Assembly (NCBI RefSeq): GCF_000092045.1
Contig: NC_007765.1
Location: forward strand, 124,001 to 188,000
Length of the DNA: 64,000 nucleotides
Direction of reading: 5' to 3'
Source: Rhizobium etli CFN 42
Lineage (GTDB): Bacteria; Pseudomonadota; Alphaproteobacteria; Rhizobiales; Rhizobiaceae
Shown here: in pieces, positions 9,957-19,204 of the stretch
Position numbering within the stretch: the stretch's first letter is position 1
How the letters are laid out: each line of letters begins with the position of its first letter
Translations under genes and position numbers: made by a program
The notes under the pieces: model-generated
The model's input: only the letters and a program-made list of their open reading frames with translations
Database searches by the model: none
Told to the model about the DNA's origin: nothing

Positions 9957-11084
9957 TTACACCGTGGACCCGACGACACCCTCGACCAGATAGTTCATGC
10001 TTTCGAGCTCGATCGCGTCTTCCGCGTAGCTCTTGTCGGCCGTGACGATGGTGTTGCCCTTGTTGTCCTTCAGCGGCCCCTTGAAGACCGAGAAGCCGCC
10101 CTTCATCATGTCGGCATGCGTCGCCTCGAATGCCTTGCGGCCCGCCTCGGAAACGCCGGGGCCGAGCGCGCTCATCTTGACGAAACCGTCCTTCAGGCCG
10201 CCACGCACGAAATTGCCGAGCTTTTCGCCGGCCTGCGCCTTCTTGACGAAGTCGCCATAGACATTGCCCCAGGCCCATTCAGCGCCTGTGAGGTATTTCT
10301 CAGGCGCAAGCGGGCTCTGGTTGGCGTGGTAGCCGCAGACGAAGGCGCCGCGGCCGGCGGCGGTTTCCACGACCACCTTCGGACTGTCGACATGGCAGGT
10401 GATGACGTCCGCGCCCTGATCGACCAGCGCGTTGGTGGCTTCCGCCTCCTTGACCGCAAGCGACCATTCGCCGGTGAAGATCACCTGGCAGGTAATGGTC
10501 GGATCGACTGCGCGTGCGCCCAGCAGGAAGGCATTGATGTTCTGCAGCACCTGTGGGATCGGCTTGGCCGCGACGAAGCCGATCTTCTTGCTCTTCGTCG
10601 CATGGCCGGCAGCGATGCCATTCAGGTACTGCCCCTGGAAAATATAACCGAAATAGGAGCCGGTATTGGCGGGGTGCTTGCCCTCCTGCCATAACCCGCC
10701 GCAATGGCGGAACTGGATATCGGGATATTTGGCGGCCATGGCCAGCATATGCGGATCGAAATAGCCGAAGGAGGTCGGGAAGAGCAGGGTGGCGCCGTCG
10801 AGATTGATCATCGATTCCATCGTCTTCTGAACGTCCACCGTCTCGGGCACGTTCTCTTCCTCGACGACGGTGACGCCGGGCACCGCCTTGACGGCGGCAG
10901 CACCCTCGGCATGCGCCTGGTTGTAGCCATAGTCATCCTTGGGACCGACATAGACGAAGCCGACGGTCAGGGCCGTCTGCGCGAGCGCGCGCGAGGAGAG
11001 GAGACCGGGCGCCGCGCCGACGAGAGTGGCGGCGGCGGAAGCCCGAAGAAAATGGCGTCGTTTCATGGAAAGGAGTCTGGTCAT
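9957..11084 (-). CDS. BMP-family periplasmic substrate-binding protein
   Basis: A 375-residue binding protein of the BMP/PnrA family. The N terminus carries a twin-arginine-like signal (KRRHFLRA) followed by a hydrophobic run ending at SSRALA, so Tat export is likely. The start at 11084 is preferred over the ATG at 11066 because GGGGAGC lies at a suitable distance upstream. It is the first gene of the operon with two permeases, biuret hydrolase, ATPase, second hydrolase and cupin. BMP proteins often bind nucleosides, but the operon points to biuret-like ureides. Confidence 0.9.
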   Translation of the reverse strand: MTRLLSMKRRHFLRASAAATLVGAAPGLLSSRALAQTALTVGFVYVGPKDDYGYNQAHAEGAAAVKAVPGVTVVEEENVPETVDVQKTMESMINLDGATLLFPTSFGYFDPHMLAMAAKYPDIQFRHCGGLWQEGKHPANTGSYFGYIFQGQYLNGIAAGHATKSKKIGFVAAKPIPQVLQNINAFLLGARAVDPTITCQVIFTGEWSLAVKEAEATNALVDQGADVITCHVDSPKVVVETAAGRGAFVCGYHANQSPLAPEKYLTGAEWAWGNVYGDFVKKAQAGEKLGNFVRGGLKDGFVKMSALGPGVSEAGRKAFEATHADMMKGGFSVFKGPLKDNKGNTIVTADKSYAEDAIELESMNYLVEGVVGSTV

Positions 11085-11135
11085 CGGAATGCTCCCCTGA
11101 CGGCGTTTTTGCCGTTTTCGATTGGTTACAGAAAA

Positions 11136-11400
11136 GTGTATGCAATGGTCATGCCAGAATTTATTACATTGATTCTACGATGGAAATTGTCTTTCCATCG
11201 CCCGATGTGCCAGAAGTGCATGCAATTTCATCTTGAAATAAGATTAAAAAATATGCATAGCCTATAAAATTGTCTCACATCTGCGTCGTTGGGTTTGAGG
11301 TGCTGGTTAAGCCGATGGTGAAGAATGCATTTTTGCTAGATACATCAATAATATATACTGAGATTTGACTTTGCCCGCTTGGGCGGGCATGTGTATGCAA
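11136..11400. promoter_or_regulatory. Three GTGYATGCAA boxes, probable GntR operators
   Basis: The same ten-base box occurs in the same orientation at 11136-11145, 11216-11225 (GTGCATGCAA) and 11391-11400, all within the 339-base space between the BMP operon and its divergent GntR gene. The first covers the -12 region of the sigma-54 promoter, and the last lies 24 bases before the gntR start. A hairpin (GCCCGC-TTGG-GCGGGC, 11373-11388) abuts the last box. FCD-type GntR proteins commonly bind near-palindromes of this size, so these are the best operator candidates. Confidence 0.55.
11141..11156 (-). promoter_or_regulatory. Candidate sigma-54 (-24/-12) promoter of the biuret operon
   Basis: Read on the minus strand this is TGGCATGACCATTGCA, matching TGGCAc-N5-TTGCa with GG and GC ten bases apart. 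The predicted start near 11130 leaves a leader of about 46 bases before the BMP gene. RpoN dependence would place the operon under nitrogen control. One GTGYATGCAA box overlaps its -12 element. Confidence 0.65.
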
Positions 11401-11423
11401 CCTTAACAATGTAGAATCATTCC

Positions 11424-12116
11424 TTGAAGCAAGTCAGGCGCAGAGAAATCATCAGGGCAGGGACGACCGTCGAGCAGATGGTGCGGGCGATTGCCGACAT
11501 GATCGTGACCGGACAGATGCTGCCTGGCGAGAAGCTCGATGAGGTCTCGCTGGCTGCTCGTTTCGAAGTGTCGCGCACACCGGTGCGCGAGGCGCTCCGT
11601 GAACTCGGGGCGATGGGGCTTGTCGACCGGGAGCCGAACCGCAGCGCCGTCGTCACCACCGTGACCGAAACCTATCTGCATTCGATGTTCGAGGCGATGG
11701 CGGAACTCGAAGCGATCTGCGCCAGGCTCTCGGCCGAGCGTATGACGGTCGACGAGCGGCGCACGCTGGAGTTGGAGCATAAGGCCTCAATGAGGCTCGT
11801 GCATGCCGGCGCGGAAGAGGAGTATTCGGCGCATAACACGGAATTCCACACCCGCCTTTATCGCGGGGCGCATAATGATCACATCTTTGAGATGGTGACG
11901 CAGACACGGGCACGGCTCGCCCCATTTCGGCGGGCGCAGTTTCGGCTGCCCGGTCGCTTGGCAAGGTCCTACGAGGAACACGGTCGGATCGTGATGGCAG
12001 TCATGCGAGCGGATGGCATCGCTGCCGCACAGGCAGCTTATTCCCACGTGGTGATGGTCAGCGATGCGAGCGCGGTGTTTGCAACAACCGGAGAGCCGAG
12101 CGCGCGAGGCACCTGA
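11424..12116 (+). CDS. GntR-family (FadR/FCD type) transcriptional regulator
   Basis: A 230-residue regulator with an N-terminal winged helix (LDEVSLAARFEVSRTPVREALRELGAMG) and a C-terminal helical FCD domain with the expected metal/ligand His residues (HNTEFH and a later H). The start is taken as TTG at 11424 because a stop lies just upstream in frame and the next ATG would cut into the DNA-binding domain; no strong ribosome site is seen. It is divergent from the biuret-import operon and is the likely ligand-responsive regulator of it, perhaps sensing biuret or allophanate. Confidence 0.88.
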   Translation: MKQVRRREIIRAGTTVEQMVRAIADMIVTGQMLPGEKLDEVSLAARFEVSRTPVREALRELGAMGLVDREPNRSAVVTTVTETYLHSMFEAMAELEAICARLSAERMTVDERRTLELEHKASMRLVHAGAEEEYSAHNTEFHTRLYRGAHNDHIFEMVTQTRARLAPFRRAQFRLPGRLARSYEEHGRIVMAVMRADGIAAAQAAYSHVVMVSDASAVFATTGEPSARGT

Positions 12117-12299
12117 AATCTTGCAGGCCATCTACGACAAGGCGACAGCCATGGCGGCCGCAACTGCAGCGGCTGCCCTTTATCCATAACGCAGCGAACT
12201 TCTTGTTCGCGATCGTCCTCAGGCGTCGAAGCAAAAATATGGCAAATGCGATATCGTCTCGGCCCCACCTCGTCATGAAATCCTGCGGTGGCCGAACCG

Positions 12300-12324
12300 C
12301 CTTGAAGCACTTCGTGCCTCAAGG
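12300..12324. terminator. Hairpin between convergent gntR and allophanate hydrolase genes
   Basis: An 11-bp stem with one wobble pair and a 3-base loop (CCTTGAAGCAC-TTC-GTGCCTCAAGG) lies between the two convergent gene ends. It could end transcription from both sides, but neither strand has a T-run directly after the stem. The rest of 12117-12364 shows no gene. Confidence 0.35.
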
Positions 12325-12364
12325 CCCGCAAGTATCGCCAGCAGAATTTTTTTGAGACGATGCT

Positions 12365-14176
12365 TCATGCTTTTTTCATTTGATCTGAGACGTAGGCGCG
12401 CCAGCCCCCCAATTCCGTGATTTCGCGCGCGCCTTCGATGGCATGAGCCTCGCAGAGAAAACCGGAAATTTGGGAACCGTCATCGAGCGTTACCTTGCCG
12501 ATGCCGAGTGGAGCCGGGATGTTCTGGACAAAGCGCCCGAAAGCCTCCGGAGTGACGTTCCACACCTCGACTTCGAGACCCTTGCCGTCAAAACCCGGTT
12601 CACGGATCAGGCCTGGCTTCGGCGGGACGGTGCCCGGCAGCACGAAGAGGCGGTAATCCGGTGCAGTACGGCAGGATTTGATGCGCCTGCCGCCCGGTCG
12701 CGTCAGTTCGTGGTTGAGAGGCATGCCGGTCAGATGCGCCCCGACGACGACGATCGGCACCAAGCCGTCGTCGGCGGGCGGCACGCGGCTCGCCTCGGGG
12801 ATTGCCGACAGACGGTCCTTGCCCATGCCGGCGTTCGCCGTCCGGTGCATGGCGTCGGCGAATCGGGCAAGGGCATCATCGGTAAAGGCGGGCCCGATCA
12901 GGGTCACGCCGGCCGGGAGATGACCATCGGCGTCGAAGCCGGCTGGAACGGCGATCGCCGCGCAGTCGAGCAGATTGACGAAGTTGGTGTACCGGCCGAA
13001 ATGGCCGTTTTTCACAATCGGATCCGCCAACATTTCTTCGACCGTATAGGTGGTCGGAGAGGTCGGCAGCATCAGGAGATCAGCCTTTTCCCATTCCTTC
13101 CCGGTCTTCTGGCGCAGCGCTTCGAGCTTGTATCTGCCTTCGAAGGCGGCGACTGCGTCATAGGCTTTCGCGCCCTCGATGATGGTGCGAACCGTCGGCT
13201 CGAAGTCGGTGGCATTGGTGGCAAGAAAATCCTTCACTGCCGCCAGCCGTTCGGCGACCCAGGGGCCATTGTAGAGCAGTTCTGCCGCCTGCCGGAACGG
13301 CGCGTAGTCGAAGGCAACGATGGTGGCGCCGAGGTCGCGCGCCCTTTCGATTGCGGCGTCATAGAGAGCCTCGACCTGCCTGTTGCCGAAGAATTCCCGC
13401 TCGGCTCCATCGAGCACGCCGATCCGCAAACCGGAGGCGGGCAGGCTGGATGGCACGGCCTTGCGCGAGAACGGATCGGCGGCATCGTAGCCCTCCATCA
13501 CCTTGCGGATCGTGACGCCGTCGCCGACCGTTGCAGCAAAGACGGTGACGACATCGACGCTGCGGCAGGCCGGCACGACGCCGACATTCGGCACCAGTCC
13601 CGGCGTCGGCTTGATGCCGACGAGATTGTTGAAGGCCGCCGGCACACGCCCGGAGCCGGCCGTGTCGGTGCCGAGCGCGAAGCTCGCCAGGCCTGAGGCG
13701 ACGGCAACTGCCGAGCCGGAGCTCGAGCCGCCCGACACATAGTTCTTGTCGAAGACCGAGCGCGGCGCTCCGTAGGGCGAGCGTGTGCCGTTGAGGCCGG
13801 TGGCAAACTGGTCGAGATTGGTCTTGCCGATGACGATCGCGCCCGCAGCCCGCAGCCTCGCAACGACGGTTGCGTCCTTCTCCGGCCGGTAGGAAAAGGT
13901 AGGGCAGGCAGCTGTCGTCGGCAGTCCCGCCACGTCGATATTGTCTTTCACCGCGAAGGGAATGCCCCAAAGCGGCAGGCTGTTGGGATCAGGCGCCCGT
14001 TCCATCAGAGCTCGTGCCTCGCCCCGCAAGGCTTCATCAGGTGCCGGCGTGATGAAGATAGCGGGATCCGTCGCGTCATTGCGACGGGCAATGACGATCT
14101 CGATAATATCGAGCGGGGTTTTGCCTGCCTCATAGGCTGCGCGAAGGCTGGTCAGATCAAGAATGGTCGGCAGCAT
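12365..14176 (-). CDS. atzF: Allophanate hydrolase
   Basis: A 603-residue amidase-signature enzyme that splits allophanate into ammonia and carbon dioxide. The Ser-cisSer-Lys triad reads K77 (PFAVKDNID), S151 (GGSSSGSA) and S175 (GTDTAGSGRVPA), with spacing identical to AtzF of Pseudomonas ADP (91/165/189). The C-terminal part beyond about residue 470 is the extra allophanate-hydrolase domain, so this is the full-length form. It starts three bases after the carboxylase stop and ends the guanidine operon. It is the only allophanate hydrolase in the window, so it probably also consumes the product of biuret hydrolase. Confidence 0.93.
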   Translation of the reverse strand: MLPTILDLTSLRAAYEAGKTPLDIIEIVIARRNDATDPAIFITPAPDEALRGEARALMERAPDPNSLPLWGIPFAVKDNIDVAGLPTTAACPTFSYRPEKDATVVARLRAAGAIVIGKTNLDQFATGLNGTRSPYGAPRSVFDKNYVSGGSSSGSAVAVASGLASFALGTDTAGSGRVPAAFNNLVGIKPTPGLVPNVGVVPACRSVDVVTVFAATVGDGVTIRKVMEGYDAADPFSRKAVPSSLPASGLRIGVLDGAEREFFGNRQVEALYDAAIERARDLGATIVAFDYAPFRQAAELLYNGPWVAERLAAVKDFLATNATDFEPTVRTIIEGAKAYDAVAAFEGRYKLEALRQKTGKEWEKADLLMLPTSPTTYTVEEMLADPIVKNGHFGRYTNFVNLLDCAAIAVPAGFDADGHLPAGVTLIGPAFTDDALARFADAMHRTANAGMGKDRLSAIPEASRVPPADDGLVPIVVVGAHLTGMPLNHELTRPGGRRIKSCRTAPDYRLFVLPGTVPPKPGLIREPGFDGKGLEVEVWNVTPEAFGRFVQNIPAPLGIGKVTLDDGSQISGFLCEAHAIEGAREITELGGWRAYVSDQMKKA

Positions 14177-14179
14177 GGG

Positions 14180-17100
14180 TCAGCACTCCTCCAGAACAAC
14201 AATGATATCGCCCGCTTTGACGTTTCGTCCGGGCCCAGCGCGGAGGTCGCGGACACGGCCCGGCGCGTGTGCGGTGACGTTGATTTCCATTTTCATGGAT
14301 TCGATGATGGCAAGCGTGTCGCCAGCCGCAACCGGTGCGCCCGGCTCGACCAGCAGTTTCCAGATATTGCCGGGCACGGCGCTGGCAACACCGAAGCAGC
14401 CTTGGGGAATGTCCCCATCCGGGCTTTCGCCGGTGCCTTCGTCGGTAACGAAGCTGTCGAGGCCCGCCTCCTTCCAGCGCTGGCGTTCGGCGTCGAAGGC
14501 GGCCTGCTGGCGTGCCTTGAAGGTCGCGATCGAGGCGGCATTCGCCTGCAATTGCTGCTCATAGGCGGCGTAGGAAAATTCCGTCTCCTCGATCTTGACG
14601 GGATAACCGCCATGCGGAAAGGCGCTGCGGGCTTCCGCCAATTCCTGATGGCTGATCGGGAAGAAGCGGATCTGATCGAAAAAGTCGAGCAGCCACGGCT
14701 TGCCCTTGGCAAAGACCGGCGTCTGGCGCCAGGTATTCCAGACTTGGATGGTGCGCCCGAAGAGCTGGTAGCCGCCGGGTCCTTCCATGCCGTAGATGCA
14801 CATATAGGCCCCGCCGATGCCGACGGCATTTTCAGGCGTCCAGGTGCGGGCCGGATTGTACTTCGTCGTTACCAGCCGATGGCGCGGATCGACCGGGGTC
14901 GCCACCGGTGCGCCGAGATAGACGTCGCCGAGGCCGAGCACGAGGTAGCTCGCATCGAAGACGACGTCGCGCACCGCCTGTTCGTCTGCCAGCCCGTTGA
15001 TGCGGCGGATGAACTCGATGTTATCAGGGCACCAGGGCGCATTCGGCCGCACGAGTTCCTGATATTTGCGCATGGCAAGTTCCGCGTCCGGGTCGTTCCA
15101 GGAAAGCGGCAGATGCACGATGCGGCTCGGCACCGTGACGTCCTGGGCCGCCGGCAGGCTCGCTTCGATCTCGGCCAGCAGGCCGAGCAGGCTTTTGCGG
15201 GTCACCGTCGTGCCGTCATAATGGATCTGCAGCGAGCGGATGCCGGGCGTGAGATCGATGATACCGGGCAGACGGGCCTGCGAGACGGCCTGCATCAGCA
15301 GATGCACCCTCAGCCGCAGGGCGATATCGAGCGTCATCGGTCCGTATTCGACCAGCAGATTGTCATCGCCCTGACGGCGATAGACAACGGAGACAGACCC
15401 GACGTCACTTTTTGCGATAACCGGCGAGCCGGTCTCTTCCTTCGCCCGATGCACGGCCGGGCCGGCAATCGGATCATCCGATCGCGCGACGGGATGAAAG
15501 CGGATGCGATCACCCGGCTTGAACTGGCCCATCTTCCATTGTTCGTCGCGCGCGATCACCGCCGGGCAGACGAAGCCCCCGAGGCTCGGGCCGTCAGGCC
15601 CGAGAATGATCGGCATGTCGCCGGTGAAATCGATCGCGCCGATCGCATAGGCATTGTCATGCAGGTTGGAGGGATGGAGGCCCGCCTCCCCGCCATCGCT
15701 ACGCGCCCATTTCGGCGCGGGACCGATCAGCCGCACGCCGGTGCGGGCGCTGTTGAAATGCACCTCGTAGCTCGTCGAAAACAACGTCTCGATATCGCCG
15801 TCCTGAAAGAAATCAGGCGCGCCATGCGGACCGTAGACGACACCGACATCCCATTCGCGCGTCAATTCCAAAGGCTCTGTTGCCGGCTTCGGTGGTTCGG
15901 CTGCAGCCTGGCGGGCAAGATGCAGCACATGACCGGTCTTCAGCGTGCCGGTGGCATTGCCGCCGAACTGACCGAGGCCGAAGGTAGCGCGCGAGCCGAG
16001 CACGACAGGGGCGGCAAAGCCCCCTGCTACGGCAAGGTAAGCCCGCTGCCCCGGTCCATCGATGCTGCCGATGACGAGGATCTGGCCGGCACGAATGGTC
16101 ACGGCCTTGCCATGCGGCAATCTCACCCCGTCGACGCTCATCGCCATCCCGGCACCGGCAAGCGCGACCACTATGTCGGTATGGAATTTCAGCACCGGGC
16201 CGGAGACCGTCAGCTCCAGCGCTGCAACCATGTCGCCATTGCCGACGAGCCGGTTGGCATGGCGGAAAGAGCGCTCGTCCATCGGCCCGCTCGGCGGCAC
16301 GCCGACATGCCAGAGGCCAAGCCGGCCCGGCAGTTCCTGAATGCTCGATTGCGCGCCCGGCGCAATCACCTCGATGACATCAGGCACGAAGGAAAAGTCG
16401 CGCAGCGCCGTCGTCGCCACCTTTCCGCTCGCCAGAAGCTCGGAGCTCGCGATGGCCCTGAGATAGTCGAGATTGGTCTCGATGCCTGATATCGATGTTT
16501 CGCCAAGTGCCGCCTTCAGTTTTTCGATCGCCGCCGTTCGGTCCTCGGCTGACACAATCACTTTGGCGAGCATCGGATCATAGAAGGGCGTGACCTCCGT
16601 GCCGGTCTCGATCCAACTGTCGATGCGCGCATCTTGAGTGAAGGACACCTCCGTCAGCAGCCCGGCGCTCGGGCGGAAATCGGCATGCGGCATCTCGGCA
16701 TAGACGCGCACTTCAATCGCCGCTCCCTTCGGCTGCAGGCTCTCGGCGCCCGAGAGCACGTCCTCGCCGGCCGCCTGACGGATCATCCATTCGACGAGGT
16801 CAATGCCGAACACAGCTTCGGTGACGGGATGTTCGACCTGCAGGCGGGTGTTGACCTCAAGGAAGTAGAACTCCTCGCGCTGGGGATCGTAGATGAATTC
16901 CACGGTGCCGGCGGATTCGTAGGAGACGGCAGCACCAAGATCGATGGCCGACTTATGCAGGCGGGCGCGGGTCGCGGCCGAAAGGCCGGGGGCCGGAGTT
17001 TCCTCGACCACCTTCTGGTTTCGCCGCTGCAGCGAGCAGTCGCGCTCGCCAAGCGCGATGACCTTGCCTTGGCCATTGCCGAAGATCTGCACTTCGACAT

Positions 17101-17719
17101 GCCGCGCCTCGGCCACAAAACGCTCGATATAGACGCGCGCATCGCCGAAGCTTGCCCGCGCCGTACGCTGCACGCTTTCGAAGGACGCCTTCAGGCTTTC
17201 GGCATCGGCACAGAGCTGCATCCCGATGCCGCCGCCGCCGGCCGTGCTTTTCAGCATCACGGGATAGCCGATCCGTTCTACCGCAGCGAGCGCTTCATCA
17301 GCCCTTGAAAGCAGGCCGGTGCCAGGCAGCAATGGCACGCCGCTCGCCCTGGCGAGTTCGCGCGCCGTATGTTTCAGCCCGAAGGCAGAGAGGTGCTCGG
17401 GCCGTGGCCCGATGAAGGCGATGCCTTCGGCGGCGAGGCGCTCGGCGAAACCCATATTTTCCGACAGGAATCCGTAGCCGGGATGAACGGCCTCGGCCCC
17501 CGTCGCCTTGCACGCGGCAACGACGGCGTCGACATTCAAATAGCTTTCGCTGGCAGGCGCGGGCCCGAGACGTACTGCTTCATCCGCCATCACGGCAGGC
17601 TTGGCGAAGCGGTCGGCATCGGAATAGACAGCAACAGAAGCAATGCCCATCCGACGCAGCGTCTTGATAACGCGGACGGCGATTTCGCCCCGGTTGGCGA
17701 TCAGGACTTTCTTGAACAT
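14180..17719 (-). CDS. Biotin-dependent guanidine/urea carboxylase
   Basis: A 1179-residue multidomain enzyme. Biotin carboxylase and its ATP-grasp come first (from KVLIANRGEIAVRV), then the KipA- and KipI-like carboxyltransferase halves, then a C-terminal biotin carrier with ESMKME (biotinyl Lys about 1143). The start is the ATG at 17719; a longer frame from 17779 overlaps the previous gene. Automatic annotation would say urea carboxylase. The guanidine-I riboswitch at the head of the operon and the adjacent DUF1989 pair match the pathway in which this enzyme carboxylates guanidine and the deiminase converts carboxyguanidine to allophanate. Guanidine is therefore the preferred substrate, though urea may also be used. 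Confidence 0.92.
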   Translation of the reverse strand: MFKKVLIANRGEIAVRVIKTLRRMGIASVAVYSDADRFAKPAVMADEAVRLGPAPASESYLNVDAVVAACKATGAEAVHPGYGFLSENMGFAERLAAEGIAFIGPRPEHLSAFGLKHTARELARASGVPLLPGTGLLSRADEALAAVERIGYPVMLKSTAGGGGIGMQLCADAESLKASFESVQRTARASFGDARVYIERFVAEARHVEVQIFGNGQGKVIALGERDCSLQRRNQKVVEETPAPGLSAATRARLHKSAIDLGAAVSYESAGTVEFIYDPQREEFYFLEVNTRLQVEHPVTEAVFGIDLVEWMIRQAAGEDVLSGAESLQPKGAAIEVRVYAEMPHADFRPSAGLLTEVSFTQDARIDSWIETGTEVTPFYDPMLAKVIVSAEDRTAAIEKLKAALGETSISGIETNLDYLRAIASSELLASGKVATTALRDFSFVPDVIEVIAPGAQSSIQELPGRLGLWHVGVPPSGPMDERSFRHANRLVGNGDMVAALELTVSGPVLKFHTDIVVALAGAGMAMSVDGVRLPHGKAVTIRAGQILVIGSIDGPGQRAYLAVAGGFAAPVVLGSRATFGLGQFGGNATGTLKTGHVLHLARQAAAEPPKPATEPLELTREWDVGVVYGPHGAPDFFQDGDIETLFSTSYEVHFNSARTGVRLIGPAPKWARSDGGEAGLHPSNLHDNAYAIGAIDFTGDMPIILGPDGPSLGGFVCPAVIARDEQWKMGQFKPGDRIRFHPVARSDDPIAGPAVHRAKEETGSPVIAKSDVGSVSVVYRRQGDDNLLVEYGPMTLDIALRLRVHLLMQAVSQARLPGIIDLTPGIRSLQIHYDGTTVTRKSLLGLLAEIEASLPAAQDVTVPSRIVHLPLSWNDPDAELAMRKYQELVRPNAPWCPDNIEFIRRINGLADEQAVRDVVFDASYLVLGLGDVYLGAPVATPVDPRHRLVTTKYNPARTWTPENAVGIGGAYMCIYGMEGPGGYQLFGRTIQVWNTWRQTPVFAKGKPWLLDFFDQIRFFPISHQELAEARSAFPHGGYPVKIEETEFSYAAYEQQLQANAASIATFKARQQAAFDAERQRWKEAGLDSFVTDEGTGESPDGDIPQGCFGVASAVPGNIWKLLVEPGAPVAAGDTLAIIESMKMEINVTAHAPGRVRDLRAGPGRNVKAGDIIVVLEEC

Positions 17720-17721
17720 GC

Positions 17722-18372
17722 TCAGTCCTCGCCATCCCAGATCAGCACCCGGATCGGCGTCGGGTCGAAGCCGTTGCACGGGTTGTTGATCTGCGGGCAG
17801 TTGGAGATGACGCAGAGGACGTCCATCTCCGCGACGAGCTCGACATAATCGCCCGGCGCGGAAATGCCGTCGACGATGGTCATCTCGCCGGTCGGCTTGA
17901 TCGGCACGTTCATGAAGAAGTTGATGTTCGGCACGATGTCACGTTTGCCCATGCCGTGTTTCGAAACTTCGAGGACGAAATTGTCGCGGCAGGCATGCAG
18001 GTATTTCGTGCCATGGCCGAAACGCACCGTATTGCTCTCGCAGGAGCAGGCGCCGGCGGACGTATCATGGCGGCCACAGCTGTCAGCCGTCATGGTCAGC
18101 ATGACATTGCCTTCATTCGACATGATCTTCGTGCCGATGCCGATATAGGCGGCGCCCTGCATGCGCATTGTATCCTGATTGGAATAGCGCTCCGAAAAAT
18201 CGTCGGCGCGATAGAAGAGCGTGTCGATCGCCTGCTGGCCAAGACTGTCTTCGATGCGGATCGTCTGGCCCTTGCGCACGACGCCGGACCATGGGGCTTC
18301 GGCCGGAATGAAATGATCCTGCACAGCGTTTTGAATAGTACGGGCAGGGGAGGTCTGGATGAAATCGGACAT
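17722..18372 (-). CDS. DUF1989 protein, probable carboxyguanidine deiminase subunit
   Basis: A 216-residue protein of the family once called urea-carboxylase-associated protein 2. It has a Cys/His-rich central segment (SCGRHDTSAGACSCES) likely to bind metal, and a later NCPQINNPCNGFDPTP motif. In guanidine-degrading bacteria the DUF1989 pair (CgdA/CgdB) deiminates carboxyguanidine to allophanate. Here both members lie between the importer and the carboxylase, with 10 bases separating them and 2 bases before the carboxylase start. Which of the two corresponds to CgdA or CgdB is not assigned. Confidence 0.85.
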   Translation of the reverse strand: MSDFIQTSPARTIQNAVQDHFIPAEAPWSGVVRKGQTIRIEDSLGQQAIDTLFYRADDFSERYSNQDTMRMQGAAYIGIGTKIMSNEGNVMLTMTADSCGRHDTSAGACSCESNTVRFGHGTKYLHACRDNFVLEVSKHGMGKRDIVPNINFFMNVPIKPTGEMTIVDGISAPGDYVELVAEMDVLCVISNCPQINNPCNGFDPTPIRVLIWDGED

Positions 18373-18382
18373 CGTCTTCTCC

Positions 18383-19204
18383 TCAGGCCTGCATCAGAGT
18401 GTTGTTTTCGAAACCCCGCACGGCTTCCGCCGTTGCCGTGCGGCAAAGATCATCGGCAGCCGGGGCTGCCGCCTTGTAGCGGGTGATGACGACAGGCTTC
18501 GGCTGATAGGCGGGATCGGGATCGAGCGGATGCGGGCAGGTGGAAAAGCCGACCAGCATGTCCATCTCAGCGCGCAGCTCGACGTAATCGCCGCTGTTAG
18601 AGCGCTTGCCCTGCCAGCCGAAACCTCCGGCCTCGGCCAGGCGGACGGGTGCGAAGAGGTTGAGGATGCCGGGTATATCGCGCCTGTCGAGGCCGAGCTT
18701 GACGGCAATGATGATCAGGTTGTCCCGGGTGTTTCGCGTTTTTTCGCCCGGATATTTCGCTGCGTTCGAGGCGGCCGTCGAGCCGCCCATCAGGCAGTCA
18801 TGGGCGCCGGAACTATCCTCGATGATCGAGAACATGACGCGGCCCATATCCGAGAAGATCACCCGCCCCTTGCCAAGTGCGGTCGTCCACTGGACCTTGG
18901 CGGTATCGACGAGATTGATCCGCTCGCTCGTATCCTCGGCATTCCAGGCGACGAGCGCCACGGTGGAATTTCCCTCGCCCTGGTCGATTCGGATCGCCTC
19001 GCCGCGCAGAAGTTTCGTCGACCAGTACCAGCCGCCCGGAATGGTCTCCTGATGGATGATCGCGGCGGCAGCGATGGCCGATGCCGGCACTGGGCTTGGG
19101 CCGGGCAGGGTCTTAGGCGCAAATTCCAGACCCTTTTTTTGGTGCTCCTCGTAACGCGCGCGATTGGCGGCAATTTCTTCGGGCGATCGTCTCACATGCA
19201 TCAT
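18383..19204 (-). CDS. DUF1989 protein, probable partner subunit of carboxyguanidine deiminase
   Basis: A 273-residue DUF1989 member (formerly urea-carboxylase-associated protein 1) with the family motifs SGAHDCLMGGST and TCPHPLDPDP. It starts with ATGATG overlapping the ABC ATPase stop by four bases, so it belongs to the same transcript. It likely forms a heteromeric deiminase with the next gene product, feeding allophanate to the hydrolase at the end of the operon. The assignment rests on family knowledge and operon context. Confidence 0.85.
   Translation of the reverse strand: MMHVRRSPEEIAANRARYEEHQKKGLEFAPKTLPGPSPVPASAIAAAAIIHQETIPGGWYWSTKLLRGEAIRIDQGEGNSTVALVAWNAEDTSERINLVDTAKVQWTTALGKGRVIFSDMGRVMFSIIEDSSGAHDCLMGGSTAASNAAKYPGEKTRNTRDNLIIIAVKLGLDRRDIPGILNLFAPVRLAEAGGFGWQGKRSNSGDYVELRAEMDMLVGFSTCPHPLDPDPAYQPKPVVITRYKAAAPAADDLCRTATAEAVRGFENNTLMQA

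Noticed and set aside
11424..12364. Cyanuric acid hydrolase (AtzD/TrzD) expected beside biuret hydrolase
   Set aside because: Looked for around the biuret operon and its regulator; only the GntR gene and a non-coding gap are present.
14267..16489. Long plus-strand open frame (740 codons) opposite the carboxylase
   Set aside because: Shadow of the carboxylase gene, whose domains and motifs are continuous on the minus strand; the translation is Arg/His/Ala-rich with no domain.
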